A stretch of 64,000 nt of DNA from Cladocopium goreaui (Eukaryota; Sar; Dinophyceae; Suessiales; Symbiodiniaceae): positions 91,001 through 155,000 of the forward strand of contig CAMXCT020000812.1 of assembly GCA_947184155.2 (NCBI GenBank), read 5' to 3'. Below, piece after piece: positions 43,583 through 58,107 of the stretch. Under the pieces are notes generated by a model. It worked only from the letters and a program-made list of their open reading frames with translations, made no database searches and was not told the origin of the DNA. The stretch's first letter is position 1. The number at the start of each line of letters is the position of its first letter. The position numbers and the translations under genes were made by a program.

Positions 43583-43970
43583 TGACGATCTTCAATGAAT
43601 GTAGAAGTTTAACGAGGGTGGGAGAATTAAACCCTTATTGAAGATCTTCAATGAATGTAGAAGTTTAATGGGGGTGGGAGAATTAAACCCTTATTGGAGA
43701 TCTTCAATGAATGTAGAAGTTTAATGGGGGTGGGAGAATTAAACCCTTATTGAAGATCTTCAATGAATGTAGAAGTTTAACGGGGGTGGGAGAATTAAAC
43801 CCTTATTGAAGATCTTCAATGAATGTAGAAGTTTAAAAGGGGTGGGAGATTAAACCCTTATTGAAGATCTTCAATGAATGTAGAAGTTTAACGGGGGTGG
43901 GAGAATTAAACTCGTATTGAAGATCTTCAATGAATGTAGAAGTTTAACGGGGGTGGGAGTTTAATATTCC
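43583..43970. repeat. 56-bp tandem array, seven copies
   Basis: Unit TTAAACCCTTATTGAAGATC TTCAATGAATGTAGAAGTTT AACGGGGGTGGGAGAA. Each unit holds the perfect palindrome ATTGAAGATCTTCAAT. Copies differ at the AACGGGG position and one lacks a base. Confidence 0.95.
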
Positions 43971-44390
43971 CTAATATCTTTGTTGATCTTCCCAATTGAA
44001 TGTAAAGCTTAACGGGGGTGGGAGTTTAATATTCCCTAATACCGTTTTGTTTTTCCCATAGGAATTTCGGGTGTTTTGACATGTTTTTTATATAGTCCCT
44101 AGTACCTTTGTTGTTGTCCCCATAGGAATTTAAGGTTTAACGGGGGTGGGAGTTTAATATTCCCTAATATCTTTGTTGATCTTCCTAATTCAATGTTAAG
44201 TTTCACGATTTGAGAGTTTAAAATTTCCTAGTACCTTTGTTGTTTGTCCCATAGGAATTTCAAATGTTATGCCGTTTTTGCTTTTCGCATAGGAATTTGG
44301 GGTGTTTTGACCTTGTTTGTTTAATAGTCCCTAGTACCTTTGTTATTTTCCCCATAGGAATTACGGTAATTTGCAACATCATTTGTTTGT
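43971..44390. repeat. Decayed continuation of the array
   Basis: Recurring TTTAATATTCCCTAATATC, TTTGTTGTTGTCCCCATAGG and AACGGGGGTGGGAG with growing divergence. Confidence 0.7.
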
Positions 44391-44569
44391 GAATGGGAAA
44401 CCTCTACGCTGCAACGCCTGGGCAAAACCCAGGCGTTGTGCTTATATATACATAATATATATATATATGAATATGTATGTATTTATCACTAATCCCATCC
44501 CCAGATTATATTAATATCCCCAATAACGACACAAAATGAACAGATCCCAAAATAGATAGATACTTGTCT

Positions 44570-45680
44570 GATCTGTCTGTCTGTCTGTCTATCTATTGAT
44601 CTATCCATCTATCCATCTAGATATGTATAGATAGAGATAGATAGAGATAGATAGATAGATAGATAGATAGATAAATAGATAGAGATAGATAGATAGATAG
44701 AGAGATAGATAGATAGAGATAGATAGAGATAGATAGAGATAGATAGAGATAGATATGAGATAGATAGATAGATAGATAGAGATAGATAGAGATAGATAGA
44801 GATAGATAGAGATAGATAGAGATAGATAGAGATAGATAGAGATAGATAGAGATAGATAGATAGATAGATAGGTAGATAGATGGATAGATAGATAGATAGA
44901 TGGATAGATAGATAGATAGATAGAGAGATGGATTGGATAGAGAGATGGATTGGATAGAGAGATGGATTGGATAGAGAGATGGATTGGATAGAGAGATGGA
45001 TTGGATAGAGAGATGGATTGGATAGAGAGATGGATTGGATAGAGAGATGGATTGGATAGAGAGATGGATAGAGAGATGGATAGAGAGATGGATAGAGAGA
45101 TGGATAGAGAGATGGATAGAGAGATGGATAGAGAGATGGATAGAGAGATGGATAGATAGATGGATAGGATTAGATAGGATTAGATAGGATTAGATAGGAT
45201 TAGATAGGATTAGATAGGATTAGATAGGATTAGATAGGATTAGATAGGATTAGATAGGATTAGATAGGATTAGATAGGATTAGAGAGGATTAGATAGGAT
45301 TAGACAGGATTAGACAGGATTAGATAGGATTAGATAGGATTAGATAGGATTAGATAGGATTAGATAGGATTAGATAGGATTAGATAGGATTAGATAGGAT
45401 TAGATAGGATTAGACAGGATTAGATAGGATTAGATAGGATTAGATAGGATTAGATAGGATTAGATAAGATTAGATTAGATTAGATAAGATTAGATTAGAT
45501 TAAATTAGATTAGATTAGATTAAGATTAGATTAGATAAGATAAGATAGATAGAATAGATAAGATAGATAAGATGGATAAGATAGACAAGATAGAGAAGAT
45601 AGAGAAGATAGAGAAGATAGAGAAGATAGAGAAGATAGAGAAGATAGAGAAGATAGATAAGATAGATAAGATATTCACGT
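44570..45680. repeat. Compound GATA-derived satellite, 1.1 kb
   Basis: A series of blocks each derived from GATA: GATA, GATAGA, GAGAGATGGATTGGATA (17 bp), GAGAGATGGATA (12 bp), GGATTAGATA (10 bp, about 30 copies), GATTAGATTA, then AGATAGAGA (9 bp). Not coding. Confidence 0.95.
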
Positions 45681-46079
45681 CGCTTCGCGACGGCAACCGC
45701 CCGCACCGCATCGTTGGGCTCACCGATAGATAGATAGAGAGATATATCTATATATATATATAAAGATCATATATGTACATATCGAGTGAACGGTCCACAC
45801 TGTTAATGATGTCAGCCATTGTTCTCTTCTACTGCCATTGTTCTCTTTTATTGCCGTCGCTCCGCGACAAGAACCCCTGTGCGGCCGCCACGGTTTGAAC
45901 GATGTCGTTCTCACACCTTCGCGACCGCTCGTAACTGCCAATGATGTCGGCCATTGAGACCAAAAACATCCGAAAGTACTGATTGTCGGAAAAAAAACGC
46001 GAAGAATTTGATAGCCATGTATAGCGGACCAACGCAGTTCAAAAAATAACGAAAAACATGAAAAAACGGCGAAATTGCT

Positions 46080-46560
46080 GTTATTTACAGTGTTTTTGCG
46101 CGGTGAGAAGCAGAAACCACTGCAAATACCATGGTTTTTGAGGGTCAGGTGGCCAAAAACACTGTAATTTACAGTGTTTTTTTAACCAACGTCAAAAAAC
46201 ACTGGTATTTACGATGTTTTCATTCACACCGTAACATAAAACAGCGTAATTTACGAGGTTTTTGGAAGTTTTGAAGCTAGCCGTCAAGCATGCAGAAAAC
46301 AGAAAAACACTGTAAAAACCAGTGTTTCTGCTATCACAAAACGACGAAAATCAGTCCGAAAACGGGTCCAAAAACTCAAAAATCCGCCTCCGGGCCAGGC
46401 CACCTGCGGAACCGCAAAAAAAGATGTTGCAAACCAAAAAATTGAGGTCAAAAAGTTGAAAAACACAGGGTTTTTTCACTTTTCGCTTGCCGATTTTGGA
46501 CGGGCGCGTTCACGAACAGGTGTCTTCCGTACTGTTTTTTACAGTGTTTTTTGAAGGCGA
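46080..46560. repeat. Dispersed ACACTGTAAATTACAGTGTT hairpin motifs
   Basis: At least six copies of ACACTG/ACAGTGTTTT, some facing each other to form hairpins such as AACACTGTAATTTACAGTGTT near 46159. Confidence 0.7.
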
Positions 46561-46785
46561 GCGTCACAACCTATCAAAAACAGGAGGTTTTGGCCGAAAA
46601 ATGCCCCCCCCCCAGGTAAACCTGTAACCTTTTACGAGTGCCATCCGGACGATCACGCCCCAGCACCTTCGGTGCGGGCGGATTTGGTTAGCAGACAAGC
46701 AGATGACAGACAGACAGACGGACAGCCAGCCAGCCAGCCAGCCAGACAGACAGATAGATAGATAGATAGACATTGTTTTGCTCAC

Positions 46786-46932
46786 TTTTTGCAGGTCATA
46801 GACCCATTTTGCCTGGGTGGTGTCCTCTCGGTCCCGACGGCCAAATCCGCCGCCGCCGCCGCGGTCGCCGCCAAAGCCGCCGCGGTCCCCGCCAAATCCG
46901 CCGCGGTCGCCACCGCGATCACCGCGGTCGTC
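46786..46932 (-). CDS. RGG-box exon of the 29-51 kb gene
   Basis: Exactly 49 codons, phase 0, between a CAG acceptor and a GTGAGC donor. Reads DDRGDRGGDRGGFGGDRGGF, a Gly run, then GRRDREDTTQAKWVYDLQK. An RGG/FGG RNA-binding low-complexity region (established type). The codons are highly GC-rich compared with the intron around it. Confidence 0.65.
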
Positions 46933-46969
46933 CTGACGAAACAGGCTCGGTAGGGACTTACAGCTGGGG

Positions 46970-47073
46970 TACCCTCTGGTAATTTAACATAGCTATTGAA
47001 AATCACCATTTATAGTGGATTTTCCCATTAAAAATTGTGATTTTCCATAGCTATGTTAGTTTTCCAGAGGGTA
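46970..47073. mobile_element. MITE family A copy, 38 bp from an exon
   Basis: TA-bounded 104 bp. It sits immediately 5' of the RGG exon acceptor at 46933 on the minus strand. Confidence 0.85.
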
Positions 47074-47627
47074 TACACCCTGCCCTTTCTGATGGGTTTT
47101 GCCATCCGAAATCAAGGATTTGACAACCAAAAATAGAGAGATCTATGGCTTGAAAGGTGGTCTAAACCTGTGGAAATCAGCAGACTAAACAATAAAGAAA
47201 GGACCAAGAATCGAACGTATAGTGAAGTGAATCTGCATATTTCTTGCTTCACCAAGGGACCCAAAATATTGATCACCAACTAAGGGGATCCCTAAAAAGA
47301 TAGGAAATTCCGAATCACATTTTGTTGGGTGCCGCGCAGCCACCCTGTTCAAACCCAAGACAGTGAAAGCAAAGCTTCATAGGTCATGCGTTGCCGTTGG
47401 TGTGTGAAGTGTTTTTTTGATTGTATCATTGACAATTTCAACTTCTATATCTCGCTATCCCCAAATGATTAAAATGATTATTCACCTCCATACCCCGTTG
47501 TTGATGACAGTATATGACACTTGGTCTTTCACACGTCTTGACTCCTCAAAACTTGTAAATCACTACTCTATCTCCTCAGAAAACTTGTAAGTAGTTCACC
47601 AACCAAAAGTGTTGTGTATCTATCCCA

Positions 47628-47735
47628 TATCCTTCGGTAATTTAACATAGCTATTGAAAATGGTCTTAGAAATAGTTGCTTTACCCGTTAAAAATGGTGA
47701 TTTCTCCATAAGTTATGTTAGTTTGCCAGAGGGTA
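47628..47735. mobile_element. MITE family A copy, diverged left end
   Basis: Left end ATCCTTCGGTAATTTAACA, right end TTAGTTTGCCAGAGGGTA. Confidence 0.75.
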
Positions 47736-47815
47736 CCAATCCCAAAGTTCAGTACTGAAACCTTCCAAGGTGGTGCCTCCCCGGCCCCTCAATGGCCCCC
47801 CCCCCAACGGCTCAC

Positions 47816-47874
47816 CCTACCACCGCCGCGCCAGTCGCCGGTGTCGGCCCGACTGGGCTCGCCGTCGCCCTTGC
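47816..47874 (-). CDS. Small exon with a DWRGGG motif, 29-51 kb gene
   Basis: CAG acceptor, GTGAGC donor, 59 bases. Reads KGDGEPSRADTGDWRGGGR. The DWR motif recurs in the exon at 49419-49528. Confidence 0.5.
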
Positions 47875-48584
47875 CTGAAAAAATGGCGAGCGCTGCTTGG
47901 ATCCTTCACATGGAGACATATGGGGATTATGGAGATATATAACAATATTATGGAATAAGGAATCTATAACAATATTATGGGGATTATGGATTATATAACA
48001 TTGACATAATATCCTACTTGGGGATTATGGGGATATTATGGAATATATAACAATCTAAATTGATTAGATGGTGAACTCACATGCCTGGGGGAATCCACGA
48101 CCCGGGGACTTGCAGTCCTAACCAGGATTTTTTTCACCGCCTTAAATGGGATTTAATGGGTGATTAGATGGGATTTATATGGGATTGACATGGGATTGAT
48201 ATGGAATTTTATGGATGATTAATGATGAATGGGATTCAATGCGATCCTAAGATTGAACAGCCCCACTCTATGGATCCCAAGCCCCATAAATCTCCTGGGG
48301 GTGGAGTCCAGCAGCTTTCATGACTCTATGACCATGGAAATAACCACCATAAGTTCGGATATATTGGGATACAACCCCTCTAACTATGCTTATATAACTT
48401 ATATGTCTAAGTGGAAGCTTGAGCCCAAGGCACCCCAGTGGTTGTTGCTGGTTCAGAAGTCCTTAACTAACCTCACCGGTCACCTTTTTGGAGGCTGAAG
48501 CCAGGATCGGGTGTGGATTTCACCCTGTAGATATGGCAGACCCCAAACAGTGTGGGGGGAGAGGATAATGTATATAATATAATG

Positions 48585-48645
48585 TTGATGTTGATGATGA
48601 CGAGGATGATGAGGATGATGATGATGATGATGATGATGATAAAGA
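48585..48645. repeat. GAT trinucleotide microsatellite
   Basis: GATGATGAT with GAGGAT and GACGAG interruptions. Confidence 0.9.
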
Positions 48646-48909
48646 TGAAGAAACAAACAAAAAATCTAGATTGGAAGTATAGCATTAAACAAACTATGCT
48701 ATATTGGCAAGTACGTTGCACAGCAAACGTGAGCAAACGCCACGGATTCTACATAGGGCCAGCTCAAAACCCTTTGGGTGTAAGATTTGGGAGTGGGCGA
48801 ACGTCTGGGTTGGCACATACATGTAAAAATGAAATATAAAGCCAAACATATCATATGTGGATTTGTCCCTAACGGTTTCCGGCAGGAAACTGTACAATTT
48901 TGTTGATTT

Positions 48910-48992
48910 TACCCTCCAATAGATTAATGTGGATCATGTTCCTTGGTTTTTCCTTCGGGTTTTCCATATCTATGTTAATTTACTGAAGGGTA
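48910..48992. mobile_element. Shortened MITE family A copy
   Basis: Ends TACCCTCCAATAGATTAATG and TTAATTTACTGAAGGGTA; core reduced. Confidence 0.55.
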
Positions 48993-49041
48993 CATCCTAT
49001 TGCAGTAACTATACTAACTATTGGTACCGTTTCTTCTTCGT

Positions 49042-49140
49042 TGTCGTTGTCGTTGTCGTCGTGATCATCACCACCATCATCACCACCAGCATCATCATCA
49101 TCATCATCATCATCATCCTCATCATCCTCGTCATCCTCCT
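49042..49140. repeat. GTC / ATC trinucleotide microsatellite
   Basis: GTTGTCGTTGTC passes into CATCATCATC and CCTCATCC. Confidence 0.9.
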
Positions 49141-49418
49141 CTTCTTTTGCTTTCTTGGTATGTGTGCTTCCTTTTAGTACAATCAATCTGGAGTATAAGA
49201 ATTCGCGAACCTGAATTAAGGCCTGGAATGGGGATACCCCCACTAGCCATCATTCCAGTGAAATCGAGAGAGTAAATATTTATCCAGACAAGGTGGTGCA
49301 ACCCCCCACTTAATAAGTTGGTTCTAAACCCAATTAACTATAGAAATGTCACCTAGATTTTTTCATAAACCATAAACCAATAAACCCAATCTACCATAAA
49401 CCATAGAAATTTCACCAC

Positions 49419-49528
49419 TCGGCAGTTCCTTCGTTCACCGAGGCACCCTTTCCTTTGCGCGGGCCGCTGCTTCGCCAGTCGTCCGCCTCACGGCCGCCAT
49501 CGATGTCGCGGAAGCCCTTGCCTTGCCG
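49419..49528 (-). CDS. Exon with KGFRDIDGG and DDWR motifs, 29-51 kb gene
   Basis: Starts after a CAG acceptor and reads RQGKGFRDIDGGREADDWRS then SGPRKGKGASVNEGTAE. Basic/acidic low complexity with a DDWR motif as in the next exon. A GTGGTG donor follows. Part of the same putative RNA-binding translation-factor-like gene. Confidence 0.5.
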
Positions 49529-49574
49529 CTGAAGCCAAAAACAGGTGGAAAATCTGTGAAACTTGCGTGAAAAT

Positions 49575-49702
49575 CTACAAGGTGGTGCCCCCGTTCGATA
49601 GCTAAGTTGGTGAACATAACTCCAATAACTATGGTTTATGTGATATATCTATAGTTACTGGGATTATAACCCATTTATAGTTGGGGGGGCACCACCTTGT
49701 AG
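49575..49702. mobile_element. MITE family E, best copy
   Basis: Inverted ends CTACAAGGTGGTGCCCCC and GGGGGGGCACCACCTTGTAG; TA lies at both borders. Confidence 0.85.
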
Positions 49703-49860
49703 GAATATGGTGGGAAAATCTAGGACAAATGTGCATGAAAATCTGTAAAATCTAGGGAGATGCTGGGAAAATCTGGAAAATCAGGGGTAATTGTTTTGGA
49801 ATATGTCTGGGAAATGTTGGGAAAATTTGCTGGGAGAAATGCTGGAAAAAAAACGGAAGT
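49703..49860. repeat. Degenerate GGGAAAATCTG repeat
   Basis: TGGGAAAATCTGGAAAATC and related motifs repeat about eight times. Confidence 0.6.
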
Positions 49861-50004
49861 CGCTGAAAAATCCCAACAAACCCTGGTAGTGAACACTCGC
49901 ATCTGCAGAATCAGCTGAGATGTTCATCCAGTCTTGTTGAGATTCGACCCACACCAAGACCGTCCCTTGGACCAATGACACCACGAAGCCCCCGTTTTCA
50001 TCCC

Positions 50005-50076
50005 ATCATGCGTTTGTCGGCCTTTCGCCTTGCCAAAGTCCTTTCCGACACTTTGGGAAGGCAGCTGCTGCTCCGC
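50005..50076 (-). CDS. Possible exon of the 29-51 kb gene
   Basis: CAG acceptor, frame AEQQLPSQSVGKDFGKAKGR then QTHDG. GKDFGKAKG fits the composition of the following exon. 3' border unclear. Confidence 0.4.
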
Positions 50077-50884
50077 CTGTGGGGGGGTGAAATCTCATGG
50101 CCATAAATATAAATCCCTTGCCATGCCAGGGTAACCGCCATTTCATAGATCTTCAGGAAATCCAGGAATTCACTGATAGGTCTCTCATAGGTTTTTAAAC
50201 TGCACCAATTCCCAACCTTTTTATGTAACTTCTTTGCATCCCAGGTGCCATGTTGCCACCAAACTTGGCGGCCAAATCCTGGGTGCGGGCTCCTAATTTC
50301 TGATCAAATGGCGGAGTTTGGCCAACTCTGACATTGTTGGAGTGATTTTTTTGGAAACCAAATCACCCTGATATTTTCTGGGTGAGCATGTTGAAAACTC
50401 AAAATATGTCCGCAAATCTCCTGAAGCCGCACTGAACTCACCCCTAAATATTGGAGCTTCAAAAACGGGTACTAGTTGTGTATGGCCCCTGACACAGCCC
50501 ACAATGTACTTCTTGGGCCCTCATGTCAAGCCCTTGCGGATCCAAAAGAATGGTGTGGCTTTGAGGCTGCTTGGCTCAATGAGGAGGACCTTGATAGTGC
50601 AACAGTTGGATGATGAATGATGAATCATCCCTTTCTTAGTAACCCAGCCATTCCAGGTTCAGGTGACCTTGGATTTGATCTAAACATTATGATATCTGTC
50701 ATTGTGTATAGGCTTTAACACTATTCTTCTAGATTCTATGCCCATGTTGGGGGCAAAATGATGATTCATATTATAACCATAAGTATTCTCCATACTTATA
50801 TCCTCATAACTCATAAGTCATAAGCACAAGTAATATCCATAGTTTATGAACCAATGTATTCCTGGCCATCCAAAAATTGGGGTC

Positions 50885-50975
50885 AACTTCGGGATCTGCG
50901 TCGAGCCACCGCCATGGTCATCTTCTGCGCCGGTTTCTTCCCCATGGCTGCGGTTTCTTTCCTCAGGGCCAGGCA
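50885..50975 (-). CDS. Possible exon near the 5' end of the 29-51 kb gene
   Basis: Frame PEERNRSHGEETGAEDDHGG then GSTQIPK, an acidic, Gly-containing stretch. Borders not fixed. Confidence 0.3.
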
Positions 50976-51385
50976 TGAATCATCCCCAGCGGCATAGCAG
51001 AGGATGGCGGATCCCGGGGACCACCGTCCCTGTGATGTCCCGTGGGGCCCTAGCCACTTCCACTGCTGAAACCGCCTGAGGTCCCAGCCTTCAAAACACT
51101 TCAACTAGGACCACAAAAACTTGTTGCGAAAATCTAGGCCAAAACTGCGGAAGGTTCACGTGGCTCAGCTTGAACACTCACTGGGCAAAGCGCGGGGTGA
51201 TGAGAAACGCAACTGCTGCAGTGCATGAGGGACTCTGAAGTTTTGACCCAGATTTTAAAAAATTGCAGAAATAACTGAACTTCACCCCCGAACCCAAAAT
51301 GATGCAGCCAGGCGAAGCTCTGTTTCCAGCAATTCCCACACACTGGCGTTCCAGCTGCTTCTGGATCAGATTCGGAATGCGGAAT

Positions 51386-51519
51386 TACCATCTGGTTATG
51401 ACTAACAGTTTGCCATGGAAAATCACCACCATGCTATTAAGAACGGTGTGGCCCATCTATTTCGATTAAATCGCCATGGCTTAACCATGGCTAGCCCTGT
51501 TAGTCATAACCAGAGGGTG
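51386..51519. mobile_element. MITE family A copy, long and diverged
   Basis: Left end TACCATCTGGTTATGACTAA, right end TTAGTCATAACCAGAGGGTG. Confidence 0.65.
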
Positions 51520-52555
51520 AGCCATGGTCAATACTCACAAAAAATGGTTGATGGTCATCCCATCCATAATAAGGATCCAAAAATAATGGTTATTATAAAT
51601 CCCTATGAACCATTGGATGACTAGCCCCGTTTTTAATGGTTATTAACCATGAGTATTGACCAGTCGGCTCATGTCGGCTGGTGCATCCAATCCCTTGGAT
51701 CCATCCGGGATCCGAGGGCTCTGACATCCGATTTTCGCTGCAGCAGCAATGGGGATTTCACCGTCGCTTCGACAATATATATATATATAGATATATATAA
51801 ATATAGATGTTGACATCATTTGACAATATCAGTATCAATATCATCATTTGACAATGATTATACAATGATAATGAATAATAATAACAATAAGAAGAATTTG
51901 ATTCAATATCATTCAATTCAATCATTTTCTCCTGTCAGGCGCCAACGAGGCGCACGGAGCAGCTGCGACGAAACAAAGGGCCCTGGAAACACCTGGCGAA
52001 AACAAGCGCCAAAGGGCTACCAGCAGACCTGCCATGATGGCCGGGACGGAAAGCGACTGGTGAAACCCAGGTGGCTGAAGGCGATCAGTTGGATTTGCTT
52101 GATATTTGAATATATTTGAATGGTTGTGGGTGTCTACCCAATCAAGTTGGATCTAAAATTCATGTTACATCATAGAGCGGATAAAATGCTGGGCACTAGC
52201 TTTCTCCTTGAGTTTGGTCTGAACTCTGGTTTGGAAACAAGAGTCTGTGACCAAGTTTGGTTATGCAAAATCGCTCGTTTCTTGAGAAGTCTACCCCTCC
52301 CAAAAACATCAAATCAAAGCCAATCAAAGGTGAAAATATGAAACTCCAGAAAGCATCTCAAAACCCTCTAAAGCTCCTCATGGGGGCGATAGGAACTCAA
52401 CTGAAGTGTGAACAACTTCGAAGTCACATTTGAAACAAGAGAGACCTTGAGGGCCCAGAACAAGCTATTTAATTCATGGCTTTGCTGATGCTCTGCACAT
52501 ATTGGGGCCCAAGGGCCTCTCACGGCTTGACCGAGTCTCCCGCCGCAGCTTCTTT

Positions 52556-56069
<3,514 letters not shown>

Positions 56070-57894
56070 GGAGCCAAAGCTGATTTCTTATGATTTCTGA
56101 TGATTTCTGATGATTTCTGGAATCACTGAGGGTTGAAGTCGTTGAAGTTAAGGATTGAACTTTGATATGACACAAAAACTGGTACAACCTTTTTGTCGCT
56201 CAATTGCACTGAAGCATTTCATCTTCTTCAATTCATCGCAGCCTTTGGACATTTTTGGGGGGCACCTGTCGTAGATCAGTCCCTTTGGGGAAGCCTTGAT
56301 AAAACACACAGTCATGGGAGTCGGCATAGTTCATTCAGATTTGGGCGATCACCACTAGTCACCTGAGCACCCTGAGGCGGTCCACTCAACCAATGGCACG
56401 TTGATTCGATCTGAAAAACACGCAGGCTGCCTGGATCTGCAACTCTTCGAATCGATCTACCGATGTTTCCTGCAGCAACACTGACAGCTGAAATATGACT
56501 CAGCTATCAGCAATTTCATCATAGCCTGTGTTGAACTCATCTTCCATGACAACGAAAAAACTCCAGACATCTCGGAACGAGTATTGTCAACAGAGAACGA
56601 AGGTCAAACATACTGGTAGTATCTGGTAGTTACAGTTGGGAACATTTACAGAAAACGATCGTCTGTGCCCCCGAAATGTCCACTTTCAATTTTCTCTTAA
56701 ACCACTTCTGGGAGGAAAACAAAATGGGGATTGGGGTCCTTCAGCGCGCACCCGATTCTGGCTGGCCATGACTCAGGCCTTTCGGAGCACAAGTGTGCAA
56801 GGTGTGGATTTACAATCTTACACATCTTCAAAATCGTCCACTTTACTTATTTATACTTGCATCCACTTTAAGTGCCTTGCATTGTTGTGTTTCGGATGTT
56901 GTAAAGACTCTGGGGAATCCTACTTCAACCGCCATCTGTAAAAAATAAAGCAAAAGGGCAAGCACCTGAGAAGAGGTGGGAGAAATCAAGCCATGTTCAA
57001 GAGCGTTCGCAGCTAAAGCCCAAAAGCCACGCATCCAGCTGCAAATCAAGCCATGCCAAGCAGCGCTCAGCTGTCTCATGATCCTCGTTGCACTTGGATG
57101 TGCATCCAAGTTGGTGAGTGGTTAAAAATCTTCATGGAAACACAGGAATCCCCTAGGAAGTTGACATGGATTCATCTTCTTTATAAATGGGCAACCGTTC
57201 CCACATATCCATCCAAGCAATTGCAGCTCCGTTTTCTCTGGCCACCAAACAAGCTGCCCAGGGCACATTTCACCCTGTCCACGAGAAAGGTGCTCGCGCC
57301 CCCAACTTATCCAACTTGGCGTGAAGAACATACAATAGGAATTCTACCTTGCTTTGACAGATATGGTGACTTCATTACTCCATCTGATGAATGTTTTTGG
57401 ATGTTGGCAAGCGTGGCATGCACGCAATGTCGAGTTTCGAACTATGCGCAAGTTGCCATACTCTCCAGTCAGCATTTCGTGTTCTGTGTAAGTCCTGTAA
57501 CGTTCAAGGCTTCAATTCTCAAAAGTTGCTGTTTTCAACTGGTTTGAACTAACTATTCAGCTCAAAATAGATCCAAATCACCTGGAAATTCCAGGTTTTC
57601 ATTGGTTGTTGGCAACATCTTTGAGGCTCCCGTTTGAGAGGCTCAAGTCACAGGCCCGATGACAATGGAGTTTGTGACAACTAAACTTAAGAACATGTCA
57701 CTCCGTTCACAGGGGCACCCCTGTAAGAAACTCACAGGGTTCTAGCTCGGAGAAAGGGATCCTGTCAAAATGATCACCTTGATGCAAATGATGACAGGAA
57801 GCGTCAGGGTCTCATTTCTGACTATAAAATACGAATTAGATAATCTGATTTTACTAATTTAATTATTGGTCTCATGTATAGAAATTTCACCAGA
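56070..57894. other. Intergenic region between two minus-strand genes
   Basis: Contains the 5' flank of the peptidase gene and the 3' flank of the RING gene. No convincing exon. A plus-strand open frame of 164 codons at 57053 lacks any family signature. No TATA box or spliced-leader relic was seen. Confidence 0.4.
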
Positions 57895-58107
57895 TCAGAA
57901 GAAGTCCTGAGGCTCCCCATCTTTACAAAGGCGTGTCTGCAAAGCCTTGTTCTGAGTCCTCAGATCTTTCACTTCCTCCCGCAGCGAAGCCAAGCCTTCC
58001 ACCATGCGCAGCATGTGGTCGCCCGTCTGCGCCGCCATGTGCACGGCCAAGTTCTTGACGCGTTGGCCGCACAACTCACAGATTGGCCAATTCTCGCGGC
58101 AGAGGAC
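57895..58107 (-). CDS. Terminal exon: last zinc finger and coiled coil
   Basis: VLCRENWPICELCGQRVKNL then AVHMAAQTGDHMLRM, followed by a helix LREEVKDLRTQNKALQTRL and GEPQDFF stop at 57895. In TRAF-like proteins a coiled coil after the fingers allows trimer formation (known for the family; inference here). Confidence 0.75.
   Translation of the reverse strand, partial: VLCRENWPICELCGQRVKNLAVHMAAQTGDHMLRMVEGLASLREEVKDLRTQNKALQTRLCKDGEPQDFF

Larger units (their letters stand above)
43446..44440. mobile_element. Array-bearing element bounded by inverted GCCTGGGTTTTGCCC repeats
   Basis: ATGCCTGGGTTTTGCCCGG at 43450-43470 and CGCCTGGGCAAAACCCAGGCG at 44415-44435 are inverted relative to each other, and both are flanked outside by TATATA runs. 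The interior is the ATC run, the 56-bp array and its decayed continuation. Confidence 0.55.

Noticed and set aside
43583..43970. Possible CRISPR-like array (56-bp repeats with an inner palindrome)
   Set aside because: Units are head to tail without unique spacers, in a eukaryotic intron-rich setting.
31387..50600. Resemblance of the GCTCAATGAGGA-GACCTT segments at 31430 and 50580 as a duplicated exon
   Set aside because: Similarity is limited to about 20 bases and the frames diverge at once.
57053..57547. Plus-strand frame of 164 codons
   Set aside because: Cys- and Trp-rich with no motif order; opposite in direction to all supported exons and without splice or spliced-leader signals.
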